Below are positions 13,644-23,000 of a DNA stretch of 64,000 nt, piece after piece. A program made the position numbers and the translations under genes. How positions within the stretch are numbered: position 1 is the first letter of the stretch; each line of letters opens with the position of its first letter. Location: the NCBI GenBank assembly GCA_964020085.1, contig OZ026608.1, positions 1,082,381 to 1,146,380 of the forward strand. The letters run 5' to 3'. The notes under the pieces are model-generated. The model was not told the DNA's origin. It worked only from the letters and a program-made list of their open reading frames with translations, and ran no database searches. This DNA is from Micromussa lordhowensis (lineage: Eukaryota > Cnidaria > Anthozoa > Scleractinia > Lobophylliidae).

Positions 13644-16544
13644 CAACGCAGGATTTGGTTCAGCTTGCCCGCTCGTGAGCTAGTGATATCTTAAATGCAC
13701 TTATACACTTTCCTTTCTTTTCTTTCTTCAGCAAAGTGATCGCTCTCATTACAGCATTCCAGAGTTTTTATTGCCTGAGTCGCCTCACGATAGACCTGTG
13801 GCTCCACATGTCCCACAAGAAGACAGCGATATGGAGGACGAGTACGAGGATGATACAACACAAGGTCAGCTAATTACCTCTTTTAAGTAAAAAATGTCGG
13901 CAAACGGCTCAAGTTAACTCGTGAACCGGCGACCCTAGATAGCTATTTTTAACAATTAGATTGTGAGCTCAATATATTTGTGGTAATACCCCAGAGGGGA
14001 AAAGATAGTATTAAACTTCTTGCTTTAGGAAAAATCGCGCGGATTGAATTGTTTGAAACTCCTTAAACAAATCGCGGGGATGACAAAGTAAAATACTGTA
14101 CTCCTTTAGCCATATAGTCGTTAGGGTCCTCTATTCAGATCGAACGGGGGATTATAACTTGCAAGCCAGCCGTCATGTATGGTGCACGATCTATAACTTT
14201 TGAGGGTGTACATTGTGTCACACGACTCCTCCTTTTTACAGCTGTTTTAAGAAAGGTTCACCTGCAAGACCGCGTAAGCCTACGCGACTATGTCCAGAAG
14301 TATTATGGGTAATGGTGGTTTACTGTTGATTGGCCCGGAGGGAGACGCCCATATAAAATGGATGGATGGGGGTGCTGGGGGTTTTATAAGCGGTTTTGGT
14401 ACATCTTAGGGTGTTTAGCCTCAAAAGGTCCACAGCGGGAGCTTTTGTGGTACCTTTTAGGGTATTGAAACGAAAAAAATACGAGAGGTTACGTGTTGTG
14501 TTTGAATTGTTACCTCTTGGGGCTGAAAAAATTTCAAGCCACGCCTACAAAACAGGATCTTGGTACCTCTTAGTGGTTCTTATCAAAATTTCCGACGAGC
14601 CCCGGCCCCGTCTTTTTGATATGGGAGTTCCCTGGGGAGTTAAGGTGTTACCTCGGGATAGAAGGAAAATCAGAATTGTCGCAAACGCTTTTAAGTTCTT
14701 GTGGGACCTTTGTCGAAAAAGCTGTAGATAACATCCGTCCTTTGTGTTTTTTAGGAACCAGTGGATCTCGCACTCCAGATGACGATCTTGATTCTTCACA
14801 TTTTGGAGCACCAAGACGTGTAAACTCTCCACGCTCATCCAACGAAAACTTGGCTGATGACGATAAAATCAACTTGCCTCACGACAGCTCGTACTCGGTG
14901 ATTTCTCCGAGTTCCTCGTTATACTCCTTTGCGCCGAGCTTTACTTCGGATTTTCCCGACACCGATTCATTGTTACCCGATCTCTCCGATATTAACACCT
15001 CGGGAGGTGTAGGAATCTCCGACAGGGAGACGAGACTGTTTGATGATCAGTCCGATTTACAAACTCGGTCGCTTTCGGGAATGCAACCTCGTCCGCGAAC
15101 TTTGGGTTTAGTGAAACGAAATTCTGATCTCCCTGGTCGAGTTCAGCGAGTTGATGGTATTAATACTGGATTCTATCCAATAGGAGGTATGAAACCGTCA
15201 TCGAGCGACACAAATCTTAATAGAGACCCGTATGCCATCGAAGAGGAGATATCCTTCAGAACGATTTCCGAAATTGCTAGTTCATCTTCCAACACTGTAA
15301 CCAGCGCAAAGAGTGACGAGCTTGAAAAAGACAGCCTGCCTGAAGGAGACAATCAAACTGCTGTTGTAAGCGAACCAACAACTGTTATTGATATTGACAC
15401 AAATGAGGTGTCTGTGCCACAGGTGGGTGGGGTTAGTCCGGTTGTTTCCAGCGAGGATGCAGTCAGTCCTTTACCATCTCCCACTAAAGAGAAAATAAAA
15501 GAGAAAGAATTACCTTCGCCAAACAGAGTGGAACCGCCGCCAGTGTCTGAAAAACCTGCTCGATCACCTTCCATCGAGAAAAAAGATTTTGACGTTTCGG
15601 CAACACCTGCAGCTGACGAAACATCTTCCGTTCCGCAGATTCCTGTGGAGGCGGGATCACGTGAGCTTATTATTCCTGTCATGACAGCTTTGCAGGAGCG
15701 TAGGCCTTCAACTCCAAACTGCTCTACTGAGCAGGCGTCGACTGACTCTAAAACCCCGGATAGAGTTGAAAGTCCGTTTGAAGTCGCTGCCGAAGAGAGG
15801 GAAGTTGATGCTGTTGCCGATGAGAAGAAATCCGATTCCAAACCGAAGACCCGATCGGCTTACACTACAAGGGTGTCGGTAAAAGATCGTCTTCAGCAAT
15901 ACGAACGAAATCGCTCGTCCAGTGTCGACTCCCATCGGAAAAACTCGTCGGAGTTATTCAATCCGAACACGGTGGCTTCTCGGAAGCAACTGTTTGAGCA
16001 GAGAGAGCGAGGGGTATACAAGCGCGTCAGTGACATGGGAACGAGGAAACCAAGGTGTGATTCCGGAAGTGGATCTGGCTCGGCCAGTGGTAGTCCTAAG
16101 TTGCCAGGGAAACGATTAATTGACGAGGAAGATGGAAGAAACGAGGCAGCTGCTGGAAATCAGATGCAAACTAAGCTGGAGAAAACGAAATCGTCTGACT
16201 TTGAAAAGCACGATGAATCACGTCGACGGAATAAAAAAGATAAGTCGGAAAATACCGAACGTCCACGAAGTTTGATTCTCGACAGACTTCGCTTGGACAC
16301 GATGGATTCTTTAAAACCTGATAGGCAGCGAGCCGATTCACTAAAACTAGACTTACACGACGGAGGAACATTGTCACCGAGAGAAATAGATATTCCACTC
16401 GATAACGAAGACTTTGATGACAAGCATAGATCGGAGCGACTACGAAGAAGCCCGAATACTAGTCCGAGGTCGAGTCGGGCAAATGTTCGTTCTCCGTTTC
16501 CCGAAGACGGCGACGAGGAGGATCGTGAACCCCAGTTTGTGTAA
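1376..16544 (+). CDS. ARHGAP29: Rho GTPase-activating protein, ARHGAP29/ARHGAP45/GMIP family (5' end off window)
   Basis: A Rho-family GTPase-activating protein predicted to switch off RhoA-type GTPases at membranes. Exons read in phase: 1376-1441, 2006-2086, 3442-3510, 4022-4198, 4508-4698, 5765-6126, 6699-6943, 7545-7668, 8242-8255, 8411-8461, 8886-8972, 9654-9710, 9787-10034, 10273-10360, 10731-10793, 10969-11038, 11387-11429, 12298-12378, 12504-12560, 12985-13054, 13732-13864, 14755-16544 (stop TAA). They give 1388 residues in this window. Residues about 1-195 are a charged helical region matching the C-terminal half of an F-BAR domain. About 349-393 is a C1 zinc finger (CRECD, CEVCGLTCHKKC). 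About 398-620 is RhoGAP, with GIYRVSG holding the arginine finger (codon near 8420) and NLAIVFGPTLLRP. The last exon encodes a 595-residue Ser/Pro/charged tail ending PQFV. The domain order is diagnostic of the ARHGAP29/45/GMIP group. ARHGAP29 is favoured by the C-terminus, but the exact paralogue is not settled. The start codon and N-terminal F-BAR part lie upstream of the window. Confidence 0.92.
1620..1930. repeat. Diverged direct duplication in RhoGAP intron
   Basis: Segment about 1620-1745 is repeated, diverged, at about 1805-1930. Shared words in the same order are TTCAGAG, AAGTGTTTGTTAATC, GTTGTTGAAATGTCA, ACAGTTC and ACTTACCT/TCACCTTACCT, at a spacing of about 185 bp. The rest of the intron 1442-2005 holds nothing recognisable. 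Confidence 0.55.
2340..3217 (+). repeat. Unclassified repeat-like intron sequence with tetranucleotide tail
   Basis: The intron 2087-3441 contains a segment ending AATAAATAAAGTTTACTTAC with a (TTAC)n tail at about 3202-3217. This is the kind of 3' end seen on non-LTR retroelements. No reverse-transcriptase residues were recognised in it. The left boundary is a guess. Confidence 0.3.
3722..3995 (+). repeat. CCAAT-rich dispersed repeat, copy A
   Basis: About 270 bp with several CCAATC/GATTGG boxes (TAGCCAATCACGAAAG, GATTGGTTTTGGTTTTACTT, AAGCCAATCATG) and GCGCGGGAAAACGCG. The same sequence is present in reverse orientation at about 11987-12233. A short relative occurs at 60873-60905. It lies in a RhoGAP intron just upstream of exon 4022-4198. 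Confidence 0.7.
4780..4985. repeat. Foldback repeat
   Basis: Inverted segments around GCACTTATGCTTTCAAGTG with TTATTTCAC and, on the other arm, GTGAAATAAACATAA with AAGCATAAGCGCAAG. Ends GCCCGGTTCACCC/GAGCCAGGCTT suggest a small palindromic MITE in the intron 4699-5764. Confidence 0.4.
5365..5640 (+). repeat. Foldback MITE, ATTATTCCA family, copy 1
   Basis: Contains GGATCATTGGATAATG, CTTTGGCTTAGCCATCAT, CATACCATGCTCTA and a terminal hairpin AACAGTTATTCCA ... TGGAATAATTGTT (5522-5604). The same blocks recur in the same order at about 32490-32755; the hairpin alone recurs at 62200-62316. Confidence 0.6.
6310..6690. repeat. Pyrimidine-rich and ATGCT microsatellite-like intron sequence
   Basis: Degenerate repeats of GCTATGCTA/ATGCTATG at about 6395-6535, set in a C/T-rich stretch that runs into the acceptor of the C1-domain exon (6699). 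Open reading frames here are products of low complexity. Confidence 0.6.
7010..7120 (+). repeat. Non-LTR retroelement 3' end with (TTG)n tail
   Basis: Ends AATAAAGATTGTTGTTGTTG (7100-7119), the same type of end as 53985-54124 (AATAAAGTTCATG followed by (TTG)n). No coding part is left. Confidence 0.4.
7370..7430. repeat. Fragment of AATCGAGC dispersed repeat
   Basis: AGCTCGATTATCAACCGCTG followed by GGAGCCCGCGCTCCTCTCC is the inverted relative of 13350-13393 (GGAGAGGAGCGCGGGTTCC, GGTAATCGAGCC). A relative at 29380-29440 carries CTCGAGTC and GGTAATCGAGCTT. Confidence 0.4.
8575..8655. repeat. Hairpin repeat (CTCGTTTCCAGGG family)
   Basis: CCTCGTTTCCAGGGTCTCAT pairs with ATGAGAGGCCCTGGGAACGAG across CCCTCCCGGAGCGAAAGAGG. 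A related sequence with CTCGTTCCCAG occurs near 28915. Lies in a RhoGAP intron. Confidence 0.5.
9021..9495. mobile_element. Foldback element with AAGCCGTGTTCACA terminal inverted repeats
   Basis: AAGCCGTGTTCACATTA at 9021 is mirrored by TAGTGTGAACACGGCTT ending 9495. Subterminal stretches (CGATTATGATCGAATTATAA / TTGAATCGTAATTCAGTTG) are also inverted. An inner near-perfect palindrome, TTACTTCAAACAACCCC with GGGGTTGTTTGAAGTAA, lies at about 9129-9165. No ORF; non-autonomous. Confidence 0.65.
11640..11725. repeat. ATCCAGTGGATAA repeat cluster
   Basis: TTTATCCAGTGGATAA and TTATCCAGTGGATAGCG occur about 50 bp apart. Related CTATCCACTGGATAAAG and CTATCCATTGGATAAG are at about 54455-54520 in an RNF11 intron, so this is a dispersed family. 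Confidence 0.5.
11987..12233 (-). repeat. CCAAT-rich dispersed repeat, copy B (inverted relative to copy A)
   Basis: Reverse-complement relative of 3722-3995: GTGTCGAAAGTTATTG, GATTGGCTTAAAAAAACTCG, CAAAACCAATCTTGGCTCG and TTTGTGATTGGTTGGAG match in order. It ends about 65 bp before RhoGAP exon 12298-12378. Confidence 0.7.
13424..13560. repeat. Long hairpin repeat (AAGCTTGTTCGGTCAAGATGG)
   Basis: A left arm of about 62 nt beginning AAGCTTGTTCGGTCAAGATG is mirrored by a right arm ending CATCTTGACCGAACAAGCTT at 13560, with a loop near 13487-13498 (GAGAGGGACTCGA). Arms differ at only a few bases. Flanks carry further repeat sequence (AATCGAGC type on the left, CCCGAGTGGGCAAG/CTTGCCCGCTCGGG hairpin on the right). 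It occupies most of intron 13055-13731. Confidence 0.7.
14390..14670 (+). repeat. Degenerate minisatellite just upstream of the last RhoGAP exon
   Basis: Tandem units of about 55-60 bp, each with a GGTACCTCTTAGGG-like core: TTGGTACATCTTAGGG, GTGGTACCTTTTAGGG, TTGTTACCTCTTGGGG, TTGGTACCTCTTAGTGG, GTGTTACCTCGGGAT. The last unit ends about 85 bp before the acceptor at 14754. Confidence 0.6.
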
Positions 16545-17520
16545 TCGATACTTTGTCGGTGTGTGTGTTAGGTAGCAAGTGATGTCGAAATCGTTGACAA
16601 TAAACTATATTTAATGAAATACCTAGTAACTTAATAGAAGTCAAATACGTCTCGCGTCCGTCGGCTAAGAAGGTGAAGAGTTATTGAAAGCACAGAATCG
16701 TCTGAGATTGGTTTGACATGGGGGCAGAGGTGGGTTTGACTTGGTGATAAAACTGGGTTTGATTTAGTGACAGTATCAGAAATTGTTAGAAAAGTTTGTG
16801 CATATCTGCGACTCGAAACCTTGGTTGAATTAGTACCGTTTGTGGGATAAGTGTGTGTGTTGTTGTGAGATTATTATTTGAAGGAAGCTTACATAAATAG
16901 TACAGGCTTCTTTACTGTTTAGCATCAATCCTATATTTATTACTTTTCATGAAGTACCCTGATAACGAAAAACAATGGCGATTTACAGGTCGTCATCTAC
17001 TTTGAATTCTCTTAAGCATTATACACCTATTAATCAGAAACACATTTGGCATAATGTTAGAGCAATTGACAATTACCTTACTTGTATTTCCTGTAAAGAA
17101 ACCACAGTTTTTAACTTTAGAATTATATTTGTGTATCCCTGTGAAGGAAATATCTCTTAAATATTGATATATTTTTATACTGGTACGTAAAGCGCTGTAG
17201 TTTGATCGGGAAAATTTTGTGCTGTCGGATACAAAGTTCTTCGAATGGAAATTTAGTTTTGTGTCGTGTCCCTGTGTACATGTAACTGAACTCGAGGTCG
17301 ACTTTGGCGAAAGTGTTACTATAGTGGCGAATACATAGATATATTTTTAAATGCTGCCTGGTTCTAAGTCAGGATCATTCGTGCTTTTTAAAGAGAAAAT
17401 TAAAAGGCCAACACAATTAAACGAAGTCTTACTCAAGGTGTCTTCTTGTTCCTTCGTTTAGCAAATCTCCCCATTCTCTTTTCTAGAGGGTGGGTATGCC
17501 GTAAGAGGCAATAAAGCGAC
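16545..17520 (+). other. Probable 3' UTR of the RhoGAP gene
   Basis: Follows the TAA at 16542-16544. AATAAA hexamers occur at 16599-16604 and 17510-17515; either could direct polyadenylation. The A+T-rich sequence between holds no convincing ORF or repeat. The actual 3' end needs transcript data. Confidence 0.45.
16599..16604 (+). promoter_or_regulatory. Candidate polyA signal, RhoGAP gene (proximal)
   Basis: Canonical AATAAA 55 nt after the stop codon, in TTGACAATAAACTATA. A second hexamer at 17510-17515 could be a distal signal. Confidence 0.4.
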
Positions 17521-17929
17521 GCGTGACTATCATAGTCTCGTTTAGGGCCGTTGCGTGACGACCCAAATAAATTAGTTAACCACAGCAAACCTAACTGCCA
17601 AATTATATCCAGTCTCTATTTGGCTGTCAGTTATCAGGCATTTTGAGTGACCACAGTCACGTGGTAATTATATAAAGAAAACTGAGTTTGAAAACTCCGT
17701 CGGTCAACAGGTCGGTCTTCAGTGACGTTGGCGCAGAAACGATCCTCTGCAGTTTCGTGAAATTTCATTCCTTCGTCATTAGTGCAAAAATTTACAGTAA
17801 TGTTGCGTATATTTTAAGGAGTAAAGGGGGGGGGGGATTACGGACTTATTTCTCAACCCTCCCCTCTATCGAGCGATGGAATAAGCTGTACTCCTCATTC
17901 ATCCATCGTTCTCGTTGTTTAAAAGAAGC

Positions 17930-18295
17930 CCGTGACTCGGATTTAATATGGGGTAACAGCGCCAAAAAACAGTCCACAAAGGCTCCAGAACCGTGCTGCA
18001 CGTGTGTTAACTTGTACGAGTCATGATGCTGATGCCAGTTGCTGTACACCCCAGATCAAATTCCTAAAGCTTTGATGGTATGTAGGTCTTTGAATGGTCT
18101 CGTTTCTCGATTCTATCATCTAAATGTAACACGCTACTCTTAAAGAGACTCCGAAAACAAAGTAGTTGTTCCCTTTCTCTCAAAAATAGTTTTAGTTTAC
18201 AGTGGTGCAACTCTCTGGAAGAGCCTACCCTGTAACCTTAGAGAGGCTAACTCGCTTAAAAAATTAAAGCGCTTACTCAACCTCGAATTATAAAA
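17930..18295 (+). pseudogene. Decayed LINE reverse-transcriptase C-terminal end
   Basis: Across frameshifts the plus strand encodes blocks in the order of a non-LTR retrotransposon ORF2 end: SDLIWGNSAKK, then QRLQNRAARVLTCTSHDADA (about 17972-18035), ALMVCRSLNGLVSRF (about 18069-18113), and YSGATLWKSLPCNLREANSL ending near 18290. At least two frame changes break it. Family (CR1/L2-like or similar) is not certain. It is a dead fragment between the RhoGAP and SERBP1 genes. Confidence 0.75.
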
Positions 18296-18814
18296 TTGAT
18301 ACACGGCATTCGTGGAAAACAGGTTGTTATTAAAGCAATAGACCACTGTTTCTATGGGTTTACCGGCGCGATAAACCACGCACTTTCTATGTGTTTACTG
18401 GTACAATAGAACATAGGTTTTGCAACTCTATTGACCAATCAGAGCGCGCTTAGTATCTCAATTATTTTATAAGAGTACATGATTTTTATTATATAGTAGA
18501 TGAATTGTTATAATAGATTTTTAAACCCTGATGAATCTTTTACCGTGTATATGAGAATGATTAAGATTAAGTTTTCGGGTCGGGCGTTATGACCTCGGAG
18601 TGGGTTAAGGGGGGGGGGGGGGGGAGATCAAAACACATGATATTCCCCATACTTCAAACCTAACACAAAATTCGATGCACACTTTCAGACCATACCGTGC
18701 TTCCCAAGAGAGAGAGAACTTTATCTGAAACAGCACCTTCTTTTCTCATGTAGGCTATAAAGGTAGTATTCTCACTTCCCCCTCCCCTCTAGGAATAACC
18801 CGTCGATCACGTTC

Positions 18815-18995
18815 CAAGTTTCGCGCGAAAACGCGAAATAAACGAACTCTGTCTATTTTACTTGCTTTTGGAGTTGCTCGATGACTCTGAAGTTGAAAGA
18901 AACGATGTATTAGGTGAGGACGACGATGTAACTTTTTCAGAGCAGCTAGCTTTTGGAGTCCGCGACTACTTTGAAGAGTACGATACCTCTTTACT
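18815..18995 (+). pseudogene. Unrecognised acidic ORF remnant
   Basis: One frame reads ARKREINELCLFYLLLELLD, then DSEVERNDVLGEDDDVTFSE, up to a stop near 18999, with no ATG of its own. It could be the N-terminal piece of a decayed transposase or a chance ORF. No family was recognised with confidence. Confidence 0.2.
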
Positions 18996-19377
18996 TTCCT
19001 GACGAATTCAAGAGTCACTTTCTAATGACGAGGCAAACTTGCGAGCTGTTCACTGCACTCCGCGGTCATGCCTACAGGAAGGATACCAGATGGGAACGGA
19101 TCTGGGTGAGTTGCGCTCAGCTGCCATCCCACCTTCAAAACAAGTTTTAGCTTTACTTTGGAGCACTGATATCCGGGCTCAGAGAAACTGGGCCCGAGTA
19201 GGAATGGTCGAATGGAACGGGATTTTCCGGTTATTCCGATTTTCTGCAATTTTTGGCCAACTTCACGAGATACACTCAGAATTTTGGAATGAAATTCTGG
19301 AAAATTTTTGTTTTATTCGCTCTCCAACCCACAATCACCGGAATATTTGGTCAAATGGAAAGCTCCGTCTCGAGATG

Positions 19378-19527
19378 TTAAAGCAATAGAGCACTTTTTT
19401 CCAGTCTATATAGCCTCATCTAAACACCAGGAGGGTTGGGAGAATTCTCGAAAGCATCGAATTCTCCCAACCCTCCTCGTGTTTATATGAGGCTATATCG
19501 TAAAAAAAAAGTGCTCTATTGCTTTTA
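19378..19527. repeat. Perfect-arm hairpin repeat (AAAGCAATAGAGCAC)
   Basis: AAAGCAATAGAGCACTTTTT is mirrored by AAAAAGTGCTCTATTGCTTT. Inner arms GAGGGTTGGGAGAATTC/GAATTCTCCCAACCCTC are perfect around a short spacer near 19450-19460. It lies about 0.5 kb upstream of the SERBP1 start. Confidence 0.6.
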
Positions 19528-20028
19528 TAAAATAATTCTCAAAAATACGCGCGAATCTAACACGTCACAACTGTGTTTACATACTCTCATCTAAACACAC
19601 CTATCGACCAATGAGAGGCGCGTTTGCCCGATATCTCGGGAAATTAAAACTGGAGGAGAATTTCGTTTGTCCGCTGAAAGTTTTAAGACTTTTACGTTGA
19701 GTGAAATGGGCGTGTTTAAAACACGAAATGACCTATGCAATTATTGAGAGCGAACCACCTTCAAGTCAGTGATATTTTGGCTTTAGGCTAAATGGAGTGC
19801 CATTCAATAATTTCGCCATTTCGTGTTTGCGCGCGAGTGAAGTATTTCTTGATCTCAGAAACTTTCACCCATGATTCCATGCGATCTTCACTTGCCAAGT
19901 TCCCTCCAAGCATGCATCGCGCGTGCAGCGTAACTTTCGAGGATTGAAAATCTGCTGAGTTCTTAGGTGAGAGGTGTTTGCAGCACAATCTCCCATCATC
20001 TGTGCTTTTTCCATCGCATCCATCCGCA

Positions 20029-23000
20029 ATGGAGGTGGAATACAGCATAGGAGTGAATAATCGCTTCGGTGCGTTAGATTTAGATGAAGAAGATCCTGAA
20101 GAAACTCTGCTAAAGCAGGAGAAAAAGGAGGAGTCGGCCAAGAAAGACAAGACCAAGAAACAAGACAAGAAAGCTGTAAAACAGCCTGTTAAGGAAACGA
20201 AACCAGCCGTTGGCAGGAAGGACAATGTGAACGAGGAATCGAAGAGGGAAGGTCTGTATCAAAACTTTAAGCTTGTGTACCATCGAATGTACAAGTTGTA
20301 CTCTGACGCCATCGTCTTGTCAGATCACATGTGAACACCTCTCCTCTGTTTTGTCCAACTTTGCATTCCCAATTTCTTTCTTGCCTTTGTTTTGAATCAC
20401 TTGCGTAGAATGTTCAACTTTGGCGAAGACGTTTTGTTCTTGAAATAGCCTTGCTATCTGGTGATTGCCACAGCACTTGTTTTCTTCTGGGGCGATGAAA
20501 ACAAGTTTACAATTTTCACGCAGTGCGCTCGTGGTACGTAAATAGCAAAAATTTGCTCGAGCCAGGAGAACGTGAATGAAAATTCGTTTTTAGCATCACT
20601 TACGCGTAGCTTTTTAGATCAGCTGTTAGACAACAAAAATAATCCCGAAGCCGAAAATACGAGCAGCTTGCAGCACGTGTGTCGTGTTAGGCTTGTGTGG
20701 GTTGTTCTCTATAAATAATTCTAGCGCAGGCTTTCGATTTTGTCGATTTCAGGAACCGTTCTCTTCAATAACATTTTTTGTTTCCTTTTGTAGAGAGAAC
20801 AGATGGCAGACGCGGTGGTCGCGGTAAAAGCGATGTCAGAAGAGAAAACGAGAAAAATACTCGTTTAGCAAACGGTCCAAGCGAGAGGAGAGACCGAGAT
20901 GACAACGCTCCAAGGGAGAGGCGAGGTGGTGGATTTGGCGGTGGATTTAATCGCAGAAGAGAAGGTTCACAAGGGGATCCTGACTCCCCAGAGAAGGAGG
21001 GAGCCGATAGGGAGAGAGGTGGCTTCGATAGGGGAAGAGGCGGAGGACGAGGAGGCCGAGGTGGTGGTGGTGGAAGAGGCCGTGGTGGATTTGGTCCGCG
21101 CGGTGGTGGCGGCGGCAGCGGCGGTGGTGGTAGTGGTGGCGGTGGCTTCGGCAGGAAGCGAGAATTCGAAAGAAGAAGTGGCAGCGATCGCTCGTAAGTC
21201 CTTGTTAGTTTAAAATCCCCTTTCGCATTAAATAATGTTTTCACGTCAGTTCCTAGCGGCTGGCTTATTCCTTCACAAGTTCAAAACTTGGTTTACTAGC
21301 TGATAAGCGTCCTTGCACCATTTCACGGATGTTTGTACTTTTAAACTTTTTTAATATTCATGTAAGCTTATTTATCTTGTGGAAGGTTTTAAATCTTATT
21401 CACTTTTTTCTAGTGTTTTGTTTATATTTATCTTCGAGTCTTGCACAAGTTATGTTTCACAAATAAATCTGTCTATGGAGACGTTTTCCTTTGCTATTCT
21501 TACAGAGCAATATAATTTTATTTTAGCATAATGCATGAGCTGTCTTTTAAGCATATTTACAGCTGTTTCTTTGGAGAAATGCCAATTTGTTTTTGTTTTG
21601 ATGCTTTGAAACAGTTATTGGTAATTTTCTATTTCTGTATATCTGGAATTTCTATACTAACAATGTAAAACTGTTTTACTGTGTATAACACAAGAAACAA
21701 ATGAAATTGCACTTCTACAATTTAATTCTGTAACATAAACACTACACTCCTAACTGTTTATTTAGCAAAATGTTTTCCTTAGTTTTGAAAACATTGCTGT
21801 TTTGTGAACAAAATTTGTCCTCTTCTTGTGGTCCTAGGGGCCCCCGACTGGACAATTCAAGTCGTGGGGACAGAAGGTTGGACAAACATTCTAATTTAAT
21901 TTTTTTAGCTAATAATATAAATCCAATCATAGGAAGTTAATTTGCACTTGAATTAAACTGTTCAGAAGACAGAAAATCACTATTTCTTTCTATCTTTCTC
22001 TTGGTTTCTCTGGTCCAAGATTTTTCTTTCTATCCGATGTCAGTGAAGAAGGCCTCCAAGTCAAAGTGAGAGAAGAACTCCTCAGGCTTTGCCACAAATT
22101 TTCATTTTCCTGCTTTGATAGGAATAAAGTAACACATTTTGAAAACAAACATCAGTATAAGGCTTCATGCACAATAGACAGTGGACTCTGTTGTCAGACG
22201 ATGTTTAGATCTTGACTGTTAGGGTTGTAAAATGTACTAGCAATTTTTAGAAATAAAAAATTAGCATCTAAACGAAATGAAGAACTTAATATAAAGAGCC
22301 AGGTTCCTGCTACATCTAACCCTGATAGTTCTTGAAGTGTTTTCCAGTTTCTTGCTTTCCTAACATTCTTTTATGATCAGTGGATTATAACTTGTTGCCA
22401 TTTAGACAATGTTGGGAAATTCAACAGTCTTGAAATAACAAAACCCAGAAATAGTGACAATGTCAAATGGGAGTAAACATGACTGTGGTAACTAAATGTG
22501 TACTTTGACTTGTGTTTAGCATTTTCCTGTTCTTCTCTAACCTTTGCAAGTCAAAACTCAAACAATGATATAATTCGATTATTTACTGTTTGTGTGAAAT
22601 CTAAACATCATTTTATCTTTGCTGAAAAAAAAGAAATTACAAAAAAATTAGTCCTTTAGTCCATATTGTAATTTCCTTTTTTCTGATGCTAATTTATGAA
22701 TAATATGAGTAATCTGTTTTAAGATGTAATTACATACTGAATAATAATTTTGCTGTGTTGACCCTAAGTTTTTTATTTCTACAATGCAGATTTTTAAGTT
22801 GTTCAGTCTTGTTTTTTTTTAGATCAACTTCACAGCAACATTGCTTCTTCCTTGAAATGTAATTGAGTTCCCCCAAAGACTTCAAATGAAATATTGTGTT
22901 GGCAAGTCATGTGACAGAAATGATAATTTTTCTCCAAGGTTGTTTTACAGTGGGCTGACTAAATAGTGTCTAGATATCCCTGACAATTTGTTTTGAAAGT

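Larger units (their letters stand above)
17521..20028. other. RhoGAP-SERBP1 intergenic region and SERBP1 5' flank
   Basis: Holds the LINE fragment, the acidic ORF remnant and the hairpin annotated separately, plus poly-G runs at about 17827-17836 and 18610-18624. CCAATGAGAGGCGCG near 19609 and CCAATCAGAGCGCG near 18435 are CCAAT boxes, but such boxes also occur in repeats of this genome. The SERBP1 transcription start should lie somewhere in 19600-20000; nothing fixes it. Confidence 0.4.

Noticed and set aside
14616..14754. Leftward extension of the long open frame before the last RhoGAP exon
   Set aside because: A strong acceptor (TTTGTGTTTTTTAG) at 14754 restores phase from the exon ending 13864, and the extension is minisatellite sequence.
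20765..21244. Proline-rich minus-strand ORF of 159 codons
   Set aside because: It is the antisense of the SERBP1 RGG exon; composition follows from Gly codons read backwards.
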